A stretch of DNA of 40,667 nt. It comes from a virus. Numbering within the stretch: position 1 is the first letter of the stretch; each line of letters begins with the position of its first letter. Below the pieces are notes generated by a model. It ran no database searches and was not told the origin of the DNA. It saw nothing but the letters and a program-made list of their open reading frames with translations. Positions 1 through 9,761 of this stretch are shown piece by piece. The stretch is taken from IMG/VR virus record IMGVR_UViG_3300030329_002742, positions 15,266 through 55,932 of that record; one strand, written 5' to 3'. A program made the position numbers and the translations under genes.

Positions 1-3000
1 TCTGCTAATAGGAGGTAATTGCCTTACATACCTAACATTAGTGATTGTTCTTCCTCTAACTATTGGAATACCTTCCATAAATAAATAAGTAGCTACTTGC
101 TGAGCCTCTGAAGATAATTCTTTAAATTGTTTTGCATACTTCTCAGCAAAATTAACCATTATTTCATTATTTCTCCAACCTAAAAAGCCTGGGCCAGTAC
201 CTTTAAACTGACTATACATTCTATAAAATGCAGTTCCCATAGCATATGCATACTTAGTTCCATCATCAATATCTTTTTGAGTAACTGGAAGGTCTAACTT
301 ATCTTCTTGTATGTAATGTATTGCATCATCATGGGCTTGCATATATATATTAGGAGTTACATTGTCAGTGTCGTTCCATCCTATTAATCTAAAAGGTGAA
401 CCATCTTCATTTGCAGTTTCAGCTTCATTGTAAACTCTAACAGGTTCTATAATAAACCTTTCTTGAGCATGTATAGCTCCCTCTTTAAACTCTGCATCAA
501 TAACATCAGCAATATATCTTTGTTCCATCAGGGTTGCTAAATACATTCCTTTTCTATCTTGAACATATTCTAAGTACTCTCTTGAAGCTTGTAATTGTTC
601 AGTCAAGTTAAACTTCTTCTCCATAGACCTTCCATCTCTGATACTGCCTGTTCTTCCATGTAATGTAAATAAAGGTTTAATTACAACATATTCATTAACA
701 TTTAATTCTCTTTTAGAACCGTCTGGAAGTTCAGCATAAAACAAATCTGAATGCAAAGTCTCTTTATCATAATTGATTTTATCTAAAAGTAAGTATTTTC
801 CATTATCAACAGCAGCTTGTAAATAAATCCTTAAAGACTCTTCAATGTTATAATCTTGAAAGAAAAGAGACTTAGACTTTGCATATAAGTCTGTAGGTTT
901 CCTTAACTTAATTTTTATAAGTTGATTAGTATTTTGATTTCTATAAGTAATACTATTAAATACAGTTCTTAATTGCCCATATATACGTTGAGTCTTAGCA
1001 ATCTCAGATATAGCTTGGTTTCCTCTAGTTAGTGCAGAAATTAAACCAGCTATATGCCTACTGTTAGTCCAATCAAGTTTTTCTGTTCTATACCTTTCTG
1101 CTATTTTCTTTAGATTTACACCTCTAATTTTAGCTTTGATTTCAGGCTTATCAAAATACTCAATTAATGCATCATTCAACACTGGGTTGTCACCTAAATA
1201 AGACATTTGTAATTTATCGCCATCACCATCACCTTCAAACCTTCTAAAGATTGTATGGGGATTCATAAATACAATATCTTTACTAGTATGTAGACTATGT
1301 ATTCTAAGCATTGCAGCACCATTAACGTGTGGTATAGGAGACCTATATCCTAAAACATAAACATCATTCTCTACAAGCCATTCATTTACTTTTTCAAGAT
1401 GGCTGTTTCTTTTTGCTGTCTCTAGACTTATTCCTGTTGCCTGGCTATAAACACTATACACAAATCCTGCATTCTTAGATGATATAGAAACCTCATTCTC
1501 TTCTAATTTACCAGTCATATCCCATTGAATTTCCTCTATTGCTCCTACACCTTTTAATTTCAATGCAGTTCTAATAAAGCTAGATTGAGTATTAGTTTCT
1601 AATAATTCTAAAGAAGTAGGATGCAACCCTAATCCTAATTCAAATGCATCCTTCATAACTGTATCTATAGCATCAAAATTCTTTACACTTTTACTAAGAT
1701 AACTAGCAAATGCTGCTATTTTCTTTTGAACACTATCTGCCTTACCATGTGCAAGTTCTAAGATAGAACCTGTCTTATTCCTTATTGTAGGCAATAAATG
1801 GTCTACAATTAAACCAGAAACATACTCATCATCAATAAAATTTAATAATTGCTCTGCGAATGAAGGATCGTTATGGACTTTATCAGTGCTAGTTAGGAAA
1901 CCAATTGAATCTCCTTTTATTGTAAATGTTTGTCCATTCTTTTTATATATCTCATATTCTTTAGTGAAGACTTTAGCTTCATCATCGGTCATTATATAAT
2001 CAACTAGTTCTACACTTTTCTTTTCAGCCTCAGTTACATTTGCTTGATTAGCAACTCTTTTTACAAACAATCTTAACCATACTTCTTTAGATGCTATATA
2101 TTCCAATCTATCCTTTAAAGATACATCTTCTTTAAAATTTGCTCCTTCTAAAATCTTAATTGCTGCATTATTAATCCCATCTATACCACCACCATTATCA
2201 TCTGTAAAGAAACTTAAAAGTTCTGTTCCACTTTTTTCTGTTAATTTATGCTCACTTATATAATCATCTAATGCTTTTTGAGTCCATTTAGTAGGTACAG
2301 GACTTGCAAAGATATTGCCATCAGTATCAATATATCCTATATATTTCTCATTAGGAGCTCCATAATTCTCATAAATATTAATAGTTTCCCCAAAAGCTAA
2401 TCCATGCTTAGGAATGTATCCTAAATGCTTTACAAAGAAAGAACCATCTTTATCTACTTGATACATAACACTCTTTGATTTTGCACTATTGTAGTGAAAT
2501 CCAGCATGACTATTTATATCTTTAAAAGTATGAGCAGACATCAAACTACCACCATCTCCTACATATATAGAGTTTAATTCTCCAATATCTTGCCAAGCTT
2601 TTACCTCAGTCCCATCTCCAGATACAAATGATAATTTCTCTTTATTAACTAATTTTATTTTAACATCTCTAAAACCTTCTAATTTAACAGTAGGTGTAAA
2701 TGGTATCTTTAGTCTTTTAAATACATTATCTAAATCATCCTTATCAAACTCAGGATAATATTTCTTTAAAACTTTATAAACTCTTACTCTACCAGCTCTC
2801 CATTTTACACCCCTAGCATCTAAGCCAGGATACTCTAAAAGATTATTTATTTGAGATTGATTCAATCCTTCATTTTTCCAAAATCTTATCAATGCATCTT
2901 CATTAGACGCTAAACTCATATCTTCTCTTGTTATCTTAGCTAATCCTAAAGCACTTTCTCCTCTAATAAAAGCTATTACCATATTACTATTTAATAAGGT

Positions 3001-6000
3001 ATCACTTAAAAGCTTTAAATCCTCCATATCTAAAGCAGAAAATCTTTCTTTCCATTTAGAAATTGGTCTAGGGCCCCAACTATCTTCTGAATATCTATCT
3101 AATATATCAGAAACTCTAAGCCATACTAAATTCTTATCTTCTCCAGCGATAAAATTCGTATCCATTTTAGGGTTTTCTTTATTAGTAACAACATTAGTTT
3201 CTGTTTTATGCTTTAAAATAATACGATTCCCTGTAGTTTGAGCTATAATATTAGACCTTTGATTATCTTCATCTTTAGTTCTATTAACTCTAATATTATT
3301 TTTCAATGCATGGTATTTAGTTTTTAGCATATTATATTGAGGTTTAGATAAAGACTTTAATTTTAAGCCAGTAAATTCCTCTAAAGTATTAGATATCCAA
3401 TCTTGTGCATTATTAAATTTATGTATAGAACTATGCCATTTAATTGCTGTTTCTATATCTATAACAATACCTAAAGCTTTATCTATTTTTGAATTTAAAT
3501 TATTTAAATATCTGAAATCACTTGCATTTGAATAAACAGTATCTAGCCCCTCTCTGATTTCGTTTAAAGTGATATTAATAAGGTCATCGGCATCTAAAGC
3601 ATCTACAAACATACTTGCTCCATCTTCCTTACCTATTTTAGTCCATCCTTTCATTTTATTTATATCAAAGAACTCCATTGACCAATTAAAGAAGGACTCT
3701 TGGAATTGAATAGGAAGCTTATCTCTCATCATCTGAATAAAATCTTCCATTGCAACCTTACTGCTGTAATTATTTTCTTGAGCTTTAACTAAGACTTGAA
3801 CTCTATCCCAAGCTTGTTTATATAATAATCTTACTTTATGCCAACTTCTAGTATGGGCTACTATTTCTTCGACAGATCGTTGAGCTGATTCTCTAGGTCC
3901 GTTATATTCTTCCGAATACTTTTCCCTTCCTGCTCCCTTCTGGTGCGATTCAACAGCAAGCTCTTCTCGAAAGCTAACGCTGACTTTATCCACTTTATCA
4001 TAGATTGATTGGATTTCTTCTTGGATTTGCTCATAATTATCTCCTGTATTTGCAAAAAGCTCTATTAATTCATCCTCTAATATACTTAATTTTTTATGAC
4101 CTATCTTCATATAAATTTCATTTACTTTAGATGCAAATTCTGCATCATGTCCCCTGCCCCATTTATGTGCAAATTCATGCACCATAGTATGCACAAACAC
4201 TCTTGCTCTATATTCAGCAGAAGCACTTTTAAACTTATTCTCTGCTTCTTCAGCCATAAAATCTGATAATTGATCTTCTATCTGCCCTATTCTACGCCCA
4301 ATAGCTGATAAAGCTTCATCTTTACTAGAAAATCCAAGAGATTCAGCTTTTAATAATGCTTTTAACTCATTATACATATCTATATCAGAAAATCGATTTA
4401 ATTTTTCTGCTACATCTAAATAGTCTAGCCATTTATCACTTTTAATTTTCTCTTCAAACTCTACAAGCTTATCATGGTCATCAGTTAATTTTTTAGTTAA
4501 ATCAGAATTTTCCATTAACTCCATTTTAATCATATAGATTAATTGCTCTTTCTCCATAGCAAAAGGATTTATTGCATAAACTTCTTTGCCACCAAAAATT
4601 TCTACATTAGGCCTAAAGCCATGAACAGTAGGGTCTAGAGTTATTACAAGCTCTACAGCTTTGAAACCAGCTTCTGTAACTAGCTTATTGAAATGAGCAA
4701 AAGACTTTCCTATAGACTCAAGGAATGGAGTTTCTTTTGCAAGTAATGCTTTTATATCAACTAAATCTTTCTCATCAACTATCTCTGGTAATATAACCTT
4801 AGTACCTCCAAAAATAGGAGCATTGTTTATTGAATCTTGAAGTTCTTTTACACTTAAGTCTAACTGTCTTTTTCTTTCCTCCTCTATCACTTTTGATATT
4901 TCAGATTCAACTTTATTAAATATCTCTTTATTATAATCAGAACGATTTCTGATAAAAGGATAATCTTTTGAATCAACGAGTGTAGTTTTCTTGAAGTTAA
5001 CATTAACTTTAAAATCAGGTTTTTGCTTAACTTTAAATGAAAATGACCTAGAAAGTTCAGGTAAAGGCAGTCCTTTGTTTAAGGTAGAAACTTCAATTTC
5101 ATAACCACCAAGTATATTATACCCATATTTTTCAGTTCTATCAAAAGTAATTTCTATCTCATTACCTTTATATTCAAGATTGATAGGTGGATGTGCATAA
5201 TTTTCATCTAATGTAGGAGTAAGAACTTCATCTAAAATAATATTATCCTTAAATAACCTTTCTTTTTCCCATGTAACTTTAGCTTTTATAGGTTTCTTAA
5301 TTTTACTTATTAAACCTTTTAAAGCTTTATAATAATCTTCAGTTTCAGCTCTCCATTCTTTTGTGATTTCAAACTCAAAGAAAGTCTGATTCTTTGCTTG
5401 AGAATTTGTAGTAGATAAAGAAACATCTCCTTCTAATAATGCACTGCTTGTGCCTTCAACTTCAGTTCTCTTTCCATCTTTAATAGTAGTTAGTTTGAAT
5501 TTATTAGGATGCAACATAAATGCAGCTTTAGCCTGACCATAACTTCCTGCATCATATTCTCCTTTAGAGCGATTACCATAAACAAATAAGTTCTTTTCAA
5601 CTTCTTCAGCTGTCATACCGCTTCCATTATCAGCAAATTTAAGAACAATAGCATCTTCCTTTATTCTTATATCAACAATAACCTCAGAGGCTCCTGCATC
5701 AAAAGAGTTTTGAAGAAGTTCACTAATCATAACTTTTGCAGGTTGATTCCCAAGCAAGTCTTTTCTTGCATTCATTAATATTGCTTTAGTATTTGTTGTG
5801 AATTTAATTCTCTTTTTATTCTTCCCAAACAGTTCAAGATTAGAACGTATATCTTCAGAACCACGTTGATATCTAAGTGCGATTTCATTAAATAGGTCTC
5901 TCATAGACTCTGCTTCACGTTCAGATACCTTTATTCCTTCGAAATTTACCTCTAAATCGCTAAATAATTTCTCAAGAGTACTAAGGCTATCAATAGACTT

Positions 6001-9000
6001 TATCCAGCCTTTAAAGTCATCTCTTCCAATACCTATAGATTCTATTGCAGAATCAAAGTATGCTTGCCTAATAGTTTTACCTTGCATAGCTATATCTTCT
6101 GCCTTCTTTTGAATCTGAGCCTTAGCTCTAATATCTTTCATGTTATCTAATTCATCTTGTCTTTTCTTAACCTCAGCATTGATTTCTTCAGGAGTCATTA
6201 CCTTCTTTTTATCAACAATATCCGATACACTTTTCAAACCTTCCTTTAATGCTCTAATTTCATCTTTAATAAGCATCTGGTCTTCAACACCTTCTTCTCC
6301 AGTCACAGCAGAGCTTTTTTCTAATTGCTCTAAGCGTTGCTCAGCTTCCTTTTTTGTCATTTTTGTAGGTTTACCTTCTGTTTCAAAGGTACCTGGAATA
6401 GTAACAATTCGATCTTCATCAAAAATATCAAAATCCATAGCTAAGCGTTCTGTTGTATATTCTTTAAGTTGTTTTTCTCGTGCTTCTTTAGCATCCATGT
6501 TCATATCTGGAGTCATATTAGGATTAGGAACATAAGGTTTTTTTAATTCTTTTATTTTTTTATCAAGAAAATCTTTTCTTTTTAAACGTTCATCAACAAT
6601 TGCAGATGGTTTTGGCCCTCGTACTACTCGAACACGCTTCTTTAAGAAAGACTCTACTGTATCTCTATCGTTATCTATAGTATTAGCTATCTGTTTATCT
6701 TCCTGATATATAATTAATTCATCATCCACAACGTCATATTCAGACATATCAATAAGTTTTCCAAGCTCTGGGGCTATTCGCCTAGTCTTCTCTAATGCTT
6801 CTGATACCCCTACAGCATCGTCTTTAGGGAATAAAGGTATCTGAGATGGAGCTTTAGGCTTTGCACGAGCAATAGCTGCATTCATTTTATCTGTCTCTGG
6901 AGTTAAATAACTTCCAGGCTTTTTAGGGTCAGGTATCGCCTCAGGACCAACAGCATCCTCGTCAACAGTCTCTCTATAGCTACTAATAGCATGCTTAACT
7001 ATTGTAGGAAGCATATTCTTAGGGCGTTGGTCTTTAGGGATAGTAGAAATCCATTTTTTTAAAGCAGATAATTCAGCTTTCTTTTCTTCTTTAGAAGTTA
7101 CCTGAGATGCACCTGCATTAGCAGTAAGAGAATTAACTCCAGCAAAATTACGGCCAGTTTGATAGTATAAAGTTAGAGCTTTTTCCTCTTCTTTATCTTT
7201 AAATACATCTTTAGATGGAACTTCTTTCTTTTTCGTTCGTTTAAGAGTTTGCGTAGGTGCAGGTTCTGTTATTTTTTCTGGAGCAACTGTTTGCTCTTTA
7301 GGTAGCTTTTCAGTTTCCCATTCATCCCCAGACTTTTCAAGCTCTTCTCCAGTTGCAACTGATTGGTCTTTTATTAGCTGTAAATTCTTTTTAAATGCAT
7401 CATTTCTTCTTTTGTTCGCTTCTAGTTGTTGTGTCGTTAAACCCTCTCCACCTTTATCAGTTTTCTTTTCAGGTAAAAACTCAATATCTTTAAATATATC
7501 TAAAGGTTCACCTTTCTTTGCAGCATATTCAACTCTTTCTCTAATCTTTTTAACATCCTCAGGCTTGCTTATACTTAACATTCCAGCTCTATCTGATTTC
7601 CACTTCCTCTGATAAGACTCATCTAATTCTACTGCTTCATCTACAGGAAGTTTAGAGGCAGAATTAGCTAATTCCTCAAATTTTTCTAAGTTTTCTGCAT
7701 ATAAGGAAAAACCTTCATCAGTTTTTTTATCTAGCTTATCTGATTCCTCTTTTAAATTAGCTAATGCAACATTAAAACCCTCAGCTTTAGTAGGAATTTG
7801 AATAGATTTAGGTTTTTTCTTAGGAAGCTTTTTAGTAGGAGCTTTTTCAGGTTTACGTCCTACATCATCAGGAATAAAGTCATCATCTGGTATTATATCT
7901 TTTTCTGGAGGAGTTTCAAATAAAGGTGCCATATCTTCTACTGCATCTGGAAATTCCTTTTCTAATATAGGCTGAATATCTTTTACAGGTATTCCTGCTT
8001 TTTCCAAAGCTTCTGGATCTTCTTTAGCGATTTCAACAATCTTTTCTTTCCACTTCTTTTTGACAGTAGGGTCGTTTAAATCAGAGCCACCTAAGTCTCC
8101 TTCTATTTTCTCCATCCTATCTAAATCTTTTGTACTTAAGTTATCTGCCTGAGCTATATAAGATTTTAATACTAAAGTGTTGTCACTTAAATCTTCTGTT
8201 GCGATAGTAGGAGCAGGAGGTTCTCCTGGAGGTCCTTTTTTAGCATCATCTTCAATTTCACTTGCTTTCTTTTCAACATCAATCTCATCACCTGCATTGT
8301 AACTTAAATTACCATCTGCATCTTCTTTTAAATCTATACTTCTTTCTCTTAAACCCTTGCCAGTTCTATAAGTACTCATAATAGTGCCAAAAGGAAGAAC
8401 ACTAGCGAGTGCAGACATTCCAGACTGGTGAACTTCAGGTTTTTGAACTTGTTCTAAAAAGTCTTGCCCAAAATTCTCCCAAGATTCTCTAACATCCAAT
8501 CTACCACCATTTCTTTCATATGCTTGCTCAATCATTAATTGAGTTAAAGTTTGAGATGCTTCTTGGAAATACTGAGTTCCTTGATTAGTAGCCCATAATC
8601 CGATACCCTCTGTAACAATTCTTTTTTTACTTTTAATTCCTTGCTTCTTCATCTCTCCCATAAGGCTTTGAGTAAGACTTCTTCCTATATACTTATTTGC
8701 AACTTTTCCAAGACCAAGCATTCTAAGCATTAATCCAATCTGAAATCTTTCTATTGTAGCTGAAATACCACCATAAACTAAAGCAGTGCCACTTGCTATA
8801 TCGTGAGCATCTGCAGGGTCCATTCCCATCTCATCAACTAAATAATCCATGGCTCCGCCATACTGGTCTCCAGCTTCCATTGCAAACATACCAGCCAACC
8901 CACCTGGCCCAGGAGCACCTACAACAGAACCAGCAATAGTAGATAAGGTGCCTACAGCTATAGATGGTAACATTGAGGTCATTCCCCTAGCCCACATATC

Positions 9001-9744
9001 AGGATTTAAGAGGCTTTGAGCAGTAAATGGAACATCTTCCTCCCATTTTATATACGCTTGGAGATCAACATCATCTTTTATCCACTGGTCTAAGGCTTTG
9101 TCAAGATTCTTACGATTATCTTCATTGTATTTAACTATATTATTATAACTACTATTCCTCCACTCAACCCAATCATTCCACTGTTTAGTTCCTTTTTTAT
9201 CTCCTGTTAGGTCTATAGGCTTTCCATTTCTTAAGTTTATCCATATCCCCGTATTAGCATCTAATGCAATATCTTCTCTATATATTCCTTGTTTCCTAGC
9301 AGCTTCATAAACATCTCCTTGTGTACTAGGACCCCATCTAGCTTTAATATAATCATCTTCAGCTTTAATTCTGTCAAGTAGATTATATGAATATGCAGCT
9401 TTAAAATAATTTTTAGCTTCCTCTTTTAAAGTATAGTAATTAAAGAAACCTTTTTTAGTATGCTGAGATAGGGTAGGGTTATAAGCTTCTTGAATCTGTT
9501 CTACAACTTTCTCCCTTCCTTCTTGGGTAGGATCAAGGGGTTGTGTGGGTATAACAGGTTCTGGTGTTTCTACAATAGGTTCTGGTTCAACAATATCTAC
9601 AGGCTTTGCATTTTTTAAATAGGTAGGATAGTTTTTATTAAGATAGTCTGTTAATGCAGGTTGTGAATACTCTGCAAAGTCAGGATTTTTACTTTTAAAC
9701 TGTTCTAGCAACTCCTCTAGAGAAAGCTGTTTGTATTGTCTCAT
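1..9744 (-). CDS. Giant virion-type polyprotein with GHKL ATPase, HExxH metalloprotease and DPBB RNA polymerase motifs (3' end outside window)
   Basis: The frame is open from ATG at 9744 to base 1: at least 3248 codons with no stop. Residues about 240-330 are a Gly/Ala-rich hydrophobic segment of the kind found in phage ejection proteins. Residues 600-1000 are charged and low in complexity. Residues 1329-1440 carry a GHKL ATPase signature: N box E1342-LLQN1346-SFDAGA, G1 box D1372-NGSGM, and G2-like GSYGQAKAAF at 1400-1409. Residues 1856-1866 read HEFAHKWGRGH, an HExxH-x5-H zinc-protease motif followed by DxxF. Residues 2394-2446 contain YVGDGGSLMS and several lysines, a candidate first double-psi barrel. 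Residues 2798-2847 contain LGYRSPIPH, FMNP and D2839-G-D-G-D2843-KLQM, matching the beta-prime pattern RAPTLHR, LHP, NADFDGDQM. QAAVDNGK follows at 2976. It is the last gene of the structural run, so it is probably packaged and injected. The RNA polymerase role is inferred from motifs; the reading frame is certain. Confidence 0.85.
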   Translation of the reverse strand, partial: MRQYKQLSLEELLEQFKSKNPDFAEYSQPALTDYLNKNYPTYLKNAKPVDIVEPEPIVETPEPVIPTQPLDPTQEGREKVVEQIQEAYNPTLSQHTKKGFFNYYTLKEEAKNYFKAAYSYNLLDRIKAEDDYIKARWGPSTQGDVYEAARKQGIYREDIALDANTGIWINLRNGKPIDLTGDKKGTKQWNDWVEWRNSSYNNIVKYNEDNRKNLDKALDQWIKDDVDLQAYIKWEEDVPFTAQSLLNPDMWARGMTSMLPSIAVGTLSTIAGSVVGAPGPGGLAGMFAMEAGDQYGGAMDYLVDEMGMDPADAHDIASGTALVYGGISATIERFQIGLMLRMLGLGKVANKYIGRSLTQSLMGEMKKQGIKSKKRIVTEGIGLWATNQGTQYFQEASQTLTQLMIEQAYERNGGRLDVRESWENFGQDFLEQVQKPEVHQSGMSALASVLPFGTIMSTYRTGKGLRERSIDLKEDADGNLSYNAGDEIDVEKKASEIEDDAKKGPPGEPPAPTIATEDLSDNTLVLKSYIAQADNLSTKDLDRMEKIEGDLGGSDLNDPTVKKKWKEKIVEIAKEDPEALEKAGIPVKDIQPILEKEFPDAVEDMAPLFETPPEKDIIPDDDFIPDDVGRKPEKAPTKKLPKKKPKSIQIPTKAEGFNVALANLKEESDKLDKKTDEGFSLYAENLEKFEELANSASKLPVDEAVELDESYQRKWKSDRAGMLSISKPEDVKKIRERVEYAAKKGEPLDIFKDIEFLPEKKTDKGGEGLTTQQLEANKRRNDAFKKNLQLIKDQSVATGEELEKSGDEWETEKLPKEQTVAPEKITEPAPTQTLKRTKKKEVPSKDVFKDKEEEKALTLYYQTGRNFAGVNSLTANAGASQVTSKEEKKAELSALKKWISTIPKDQRPKNMLPTIVKHAISSYRETVDEDAVGPEAIPDPKKPGSYLTPETDKMNAAIARAKPKAPSQIPLFPKDDAVGVSEALEKTRRIAPELGKLIDMSEYDVVDDELIIYQEDKQIANTIDNDRDTVESFLKKRVRVVRGPKPSAIVDERLKRKDFLDKKIKELKKPYVPNPNMTPDMNMDAKEAREKQLKEYTTERLAMDFDIFDEDRIVTIPGTFETEGKPTKMTKKEAEQRLEQLEKSSAVTGEEGVEDQMLIKDEIRALKEGLKSVSDIVDKKKVMTPEEINAEVKKRQDELDNMKDIRAKAQIQKKAEDIAMQGKTIRQAYFDSAIESIGIGRDDFKGWIKSIDSLSTLEKLFSDLEVNFEGIKVSEREAESMRDLFNEIALRYQRGSEDIRSNLELFGKNKKRIKFTTNTKAILMNARKDLLGNQPAKVMISELLQNSFDAGASEVIVDIRIKEDAIVLKFADNGSGMTAEEVEKNLFVYGNRSKGEYDAGSYGQAKAAFMLHPNKFKLTTIKDGKRTEVEGTSSALLEGDVSLSTTNSQAKNQTFFEFEITKEWRAETEDYYKALKGLISKIKKPIKAKVTWEKERLFKDNIILDEVLTPTLDENYAHPPINLEYKGNEIEITFDRTEKYGYNILGGYEIEVSTLNKGLPLPELSRSFSFKVKQKPDFKVNVNFKKTTLVDSKDYPFIRNRSDYNKEIFNKVESEISKVIEEERKRQLDLSVKELQDSINNAPIFGGTKVILPEIVDEKDLVDIKALLAKETPFLESIGKSFAHFNKLVTEAGFKAVELVITLDPTVHGFRPNVEIFGGKEVYAINPFAMEKEQLIYMIKMELMENSDLTKKLTDDHDKLVEFEEKIKSDKWLDYLDVAEKLNRFSDIDMYNELKALLKAESLGFSSKDEALSAIGRRIGQIEDQLSDFMAEEAENKFKSASAEYRARVFVHTMVHEFAHKWGRGHDAEFASKVNEIYMKIGHKKLSILEDELIELFANTGDNYEQIQEEIQSIYDKVDKVSVSFREELAVESHQKGAGREKYSEEYNGPRESAQRSVEEIVAHTRSWHKVRLLYKQAWDRVQVLVKAQENNYSSKVAMEDFIQMMRDKLPIQFQESFFNWSMEFFDINKMKGWTKIGKEDGASMFVDALDADDLINITLNEIREGLDTVYSNASDFRYLNNLNSKIDKALGIVIDIETAIKWHSSIHKFNNAQDWISNTLEEFTGLKLKSLSKPQYNMLKTKYHALKNNIRVNRTKDEDNQRSNIIAQTTGNRIILKHKTETNVVTNKENPKMDTNFIAGEDKNLVWLRVSDILDRYSEDSWGPRPISKWKERFSALDMEDLKLLSDTLLNSNMVIAFIRGESALGLAKITREDMSLASNEDALIRFWKNEGLNQSQINNLLEYPGLDARGVKWRAGRVRVYKVLKKYYPEFDKDDLDNVFKRLKIPFTPTVKLEGFRDVKIKLVNKEKLSFVSGDGTEVKAWQDIGELNSIYVGDGGSLMSAHTFKDINSHAGFHYNSAKSKSVMYQVDKDGSFFVKHLGYIPKHGLAFGETINIYENYGAPNEKYIGYIDTDGNIFASPVPTKWTQKALDDYISEHKLTEKSGTELLSFFTDDNGGGIDGINNAAIKILEGANFKEDVSLKDRLEYIASKEVWLRLFVKRVANQANVTEAEKKSVELVDYIMTDDEAKVFTKEYEIYKKNGQTFTIKGDSIGFLTSTDKVHNDPSFAEQLLNFIDDEYVSGLIVDHLLPTIRNKTGSILELAHGKADSVQKKIAAFASYLSKSVKNFDAIDTVMKDAFELGLGLHPTSLELLETNTQSSFIRTALKLKGVGAIEEIQWDMTGKLEENEVSISSKNAGFVYSVYSQATGISLETAKRNSHLEKVNEWLVENDVYVLGYRSPIPHVNGAAMLRIHSLHTSKDIVFMNPHTIFRRFEGDGDGDKLQMSYLGDNPVLNDALIEYFDKPEIKAKIRGVNLKKIAERYRTEKLDWTNSRHIAGLISALTRGNQAISEIAKTQRIYGQLRTVFNSITYRNQNTNQLIKIKLRKPTDLYAKSKSLFFQDYNIEESLRIYLQAAVDNGKYLLLDKINYDKETLHSDLFYAELPDGSKRELNVNEYVVIKPLFTLHGRTGSIRDGRSMEKKFNLTEQLQASREYLEYVQDRKGMYLATLMEQRYIADVIDAEFKEGAIHAQERFIIEPVRVYNEAETANEDGSPFRLIGWNDTDNVTPNIYMQAHDDAIHYIQEDKLDLPVTQKDIDDGTKYAYAMGTAFYRMYSQFKGTGPGFLGWRNNEIMVNFAEKYAKQFKELSSEAQQVATYLFMEGIPIVRGRTITNVRYVRQLPPISR

Positions 9745-9761
9745 ATTTTAAATTTACCTAC

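Noticed and set aside
2829-2848. DGDGD motif as a calcium-binding (EF-hand or RTX) loop
   Set aside because: The flanking LGYRSPIPH, FMNP and KLQM match the polymerase pattern in order and spacing, and no tandem repeats of a calcium loop are present. (Positions here are residues of the giant protein; the codons lie at about 1201-1260.)
3861-4055. 64-aa basic ORF on the minus strand in another frame
   Set aside because: It overlaps the giant gene in a different frame, without supporting context.
6140-6535. 131-aa ORF on the plus strand
   Set aside because: It lies wholly inside the giant minus-strand gene, has a Ser/Phe-rich composition typical of an antisense shadow, and has no ribosome site.
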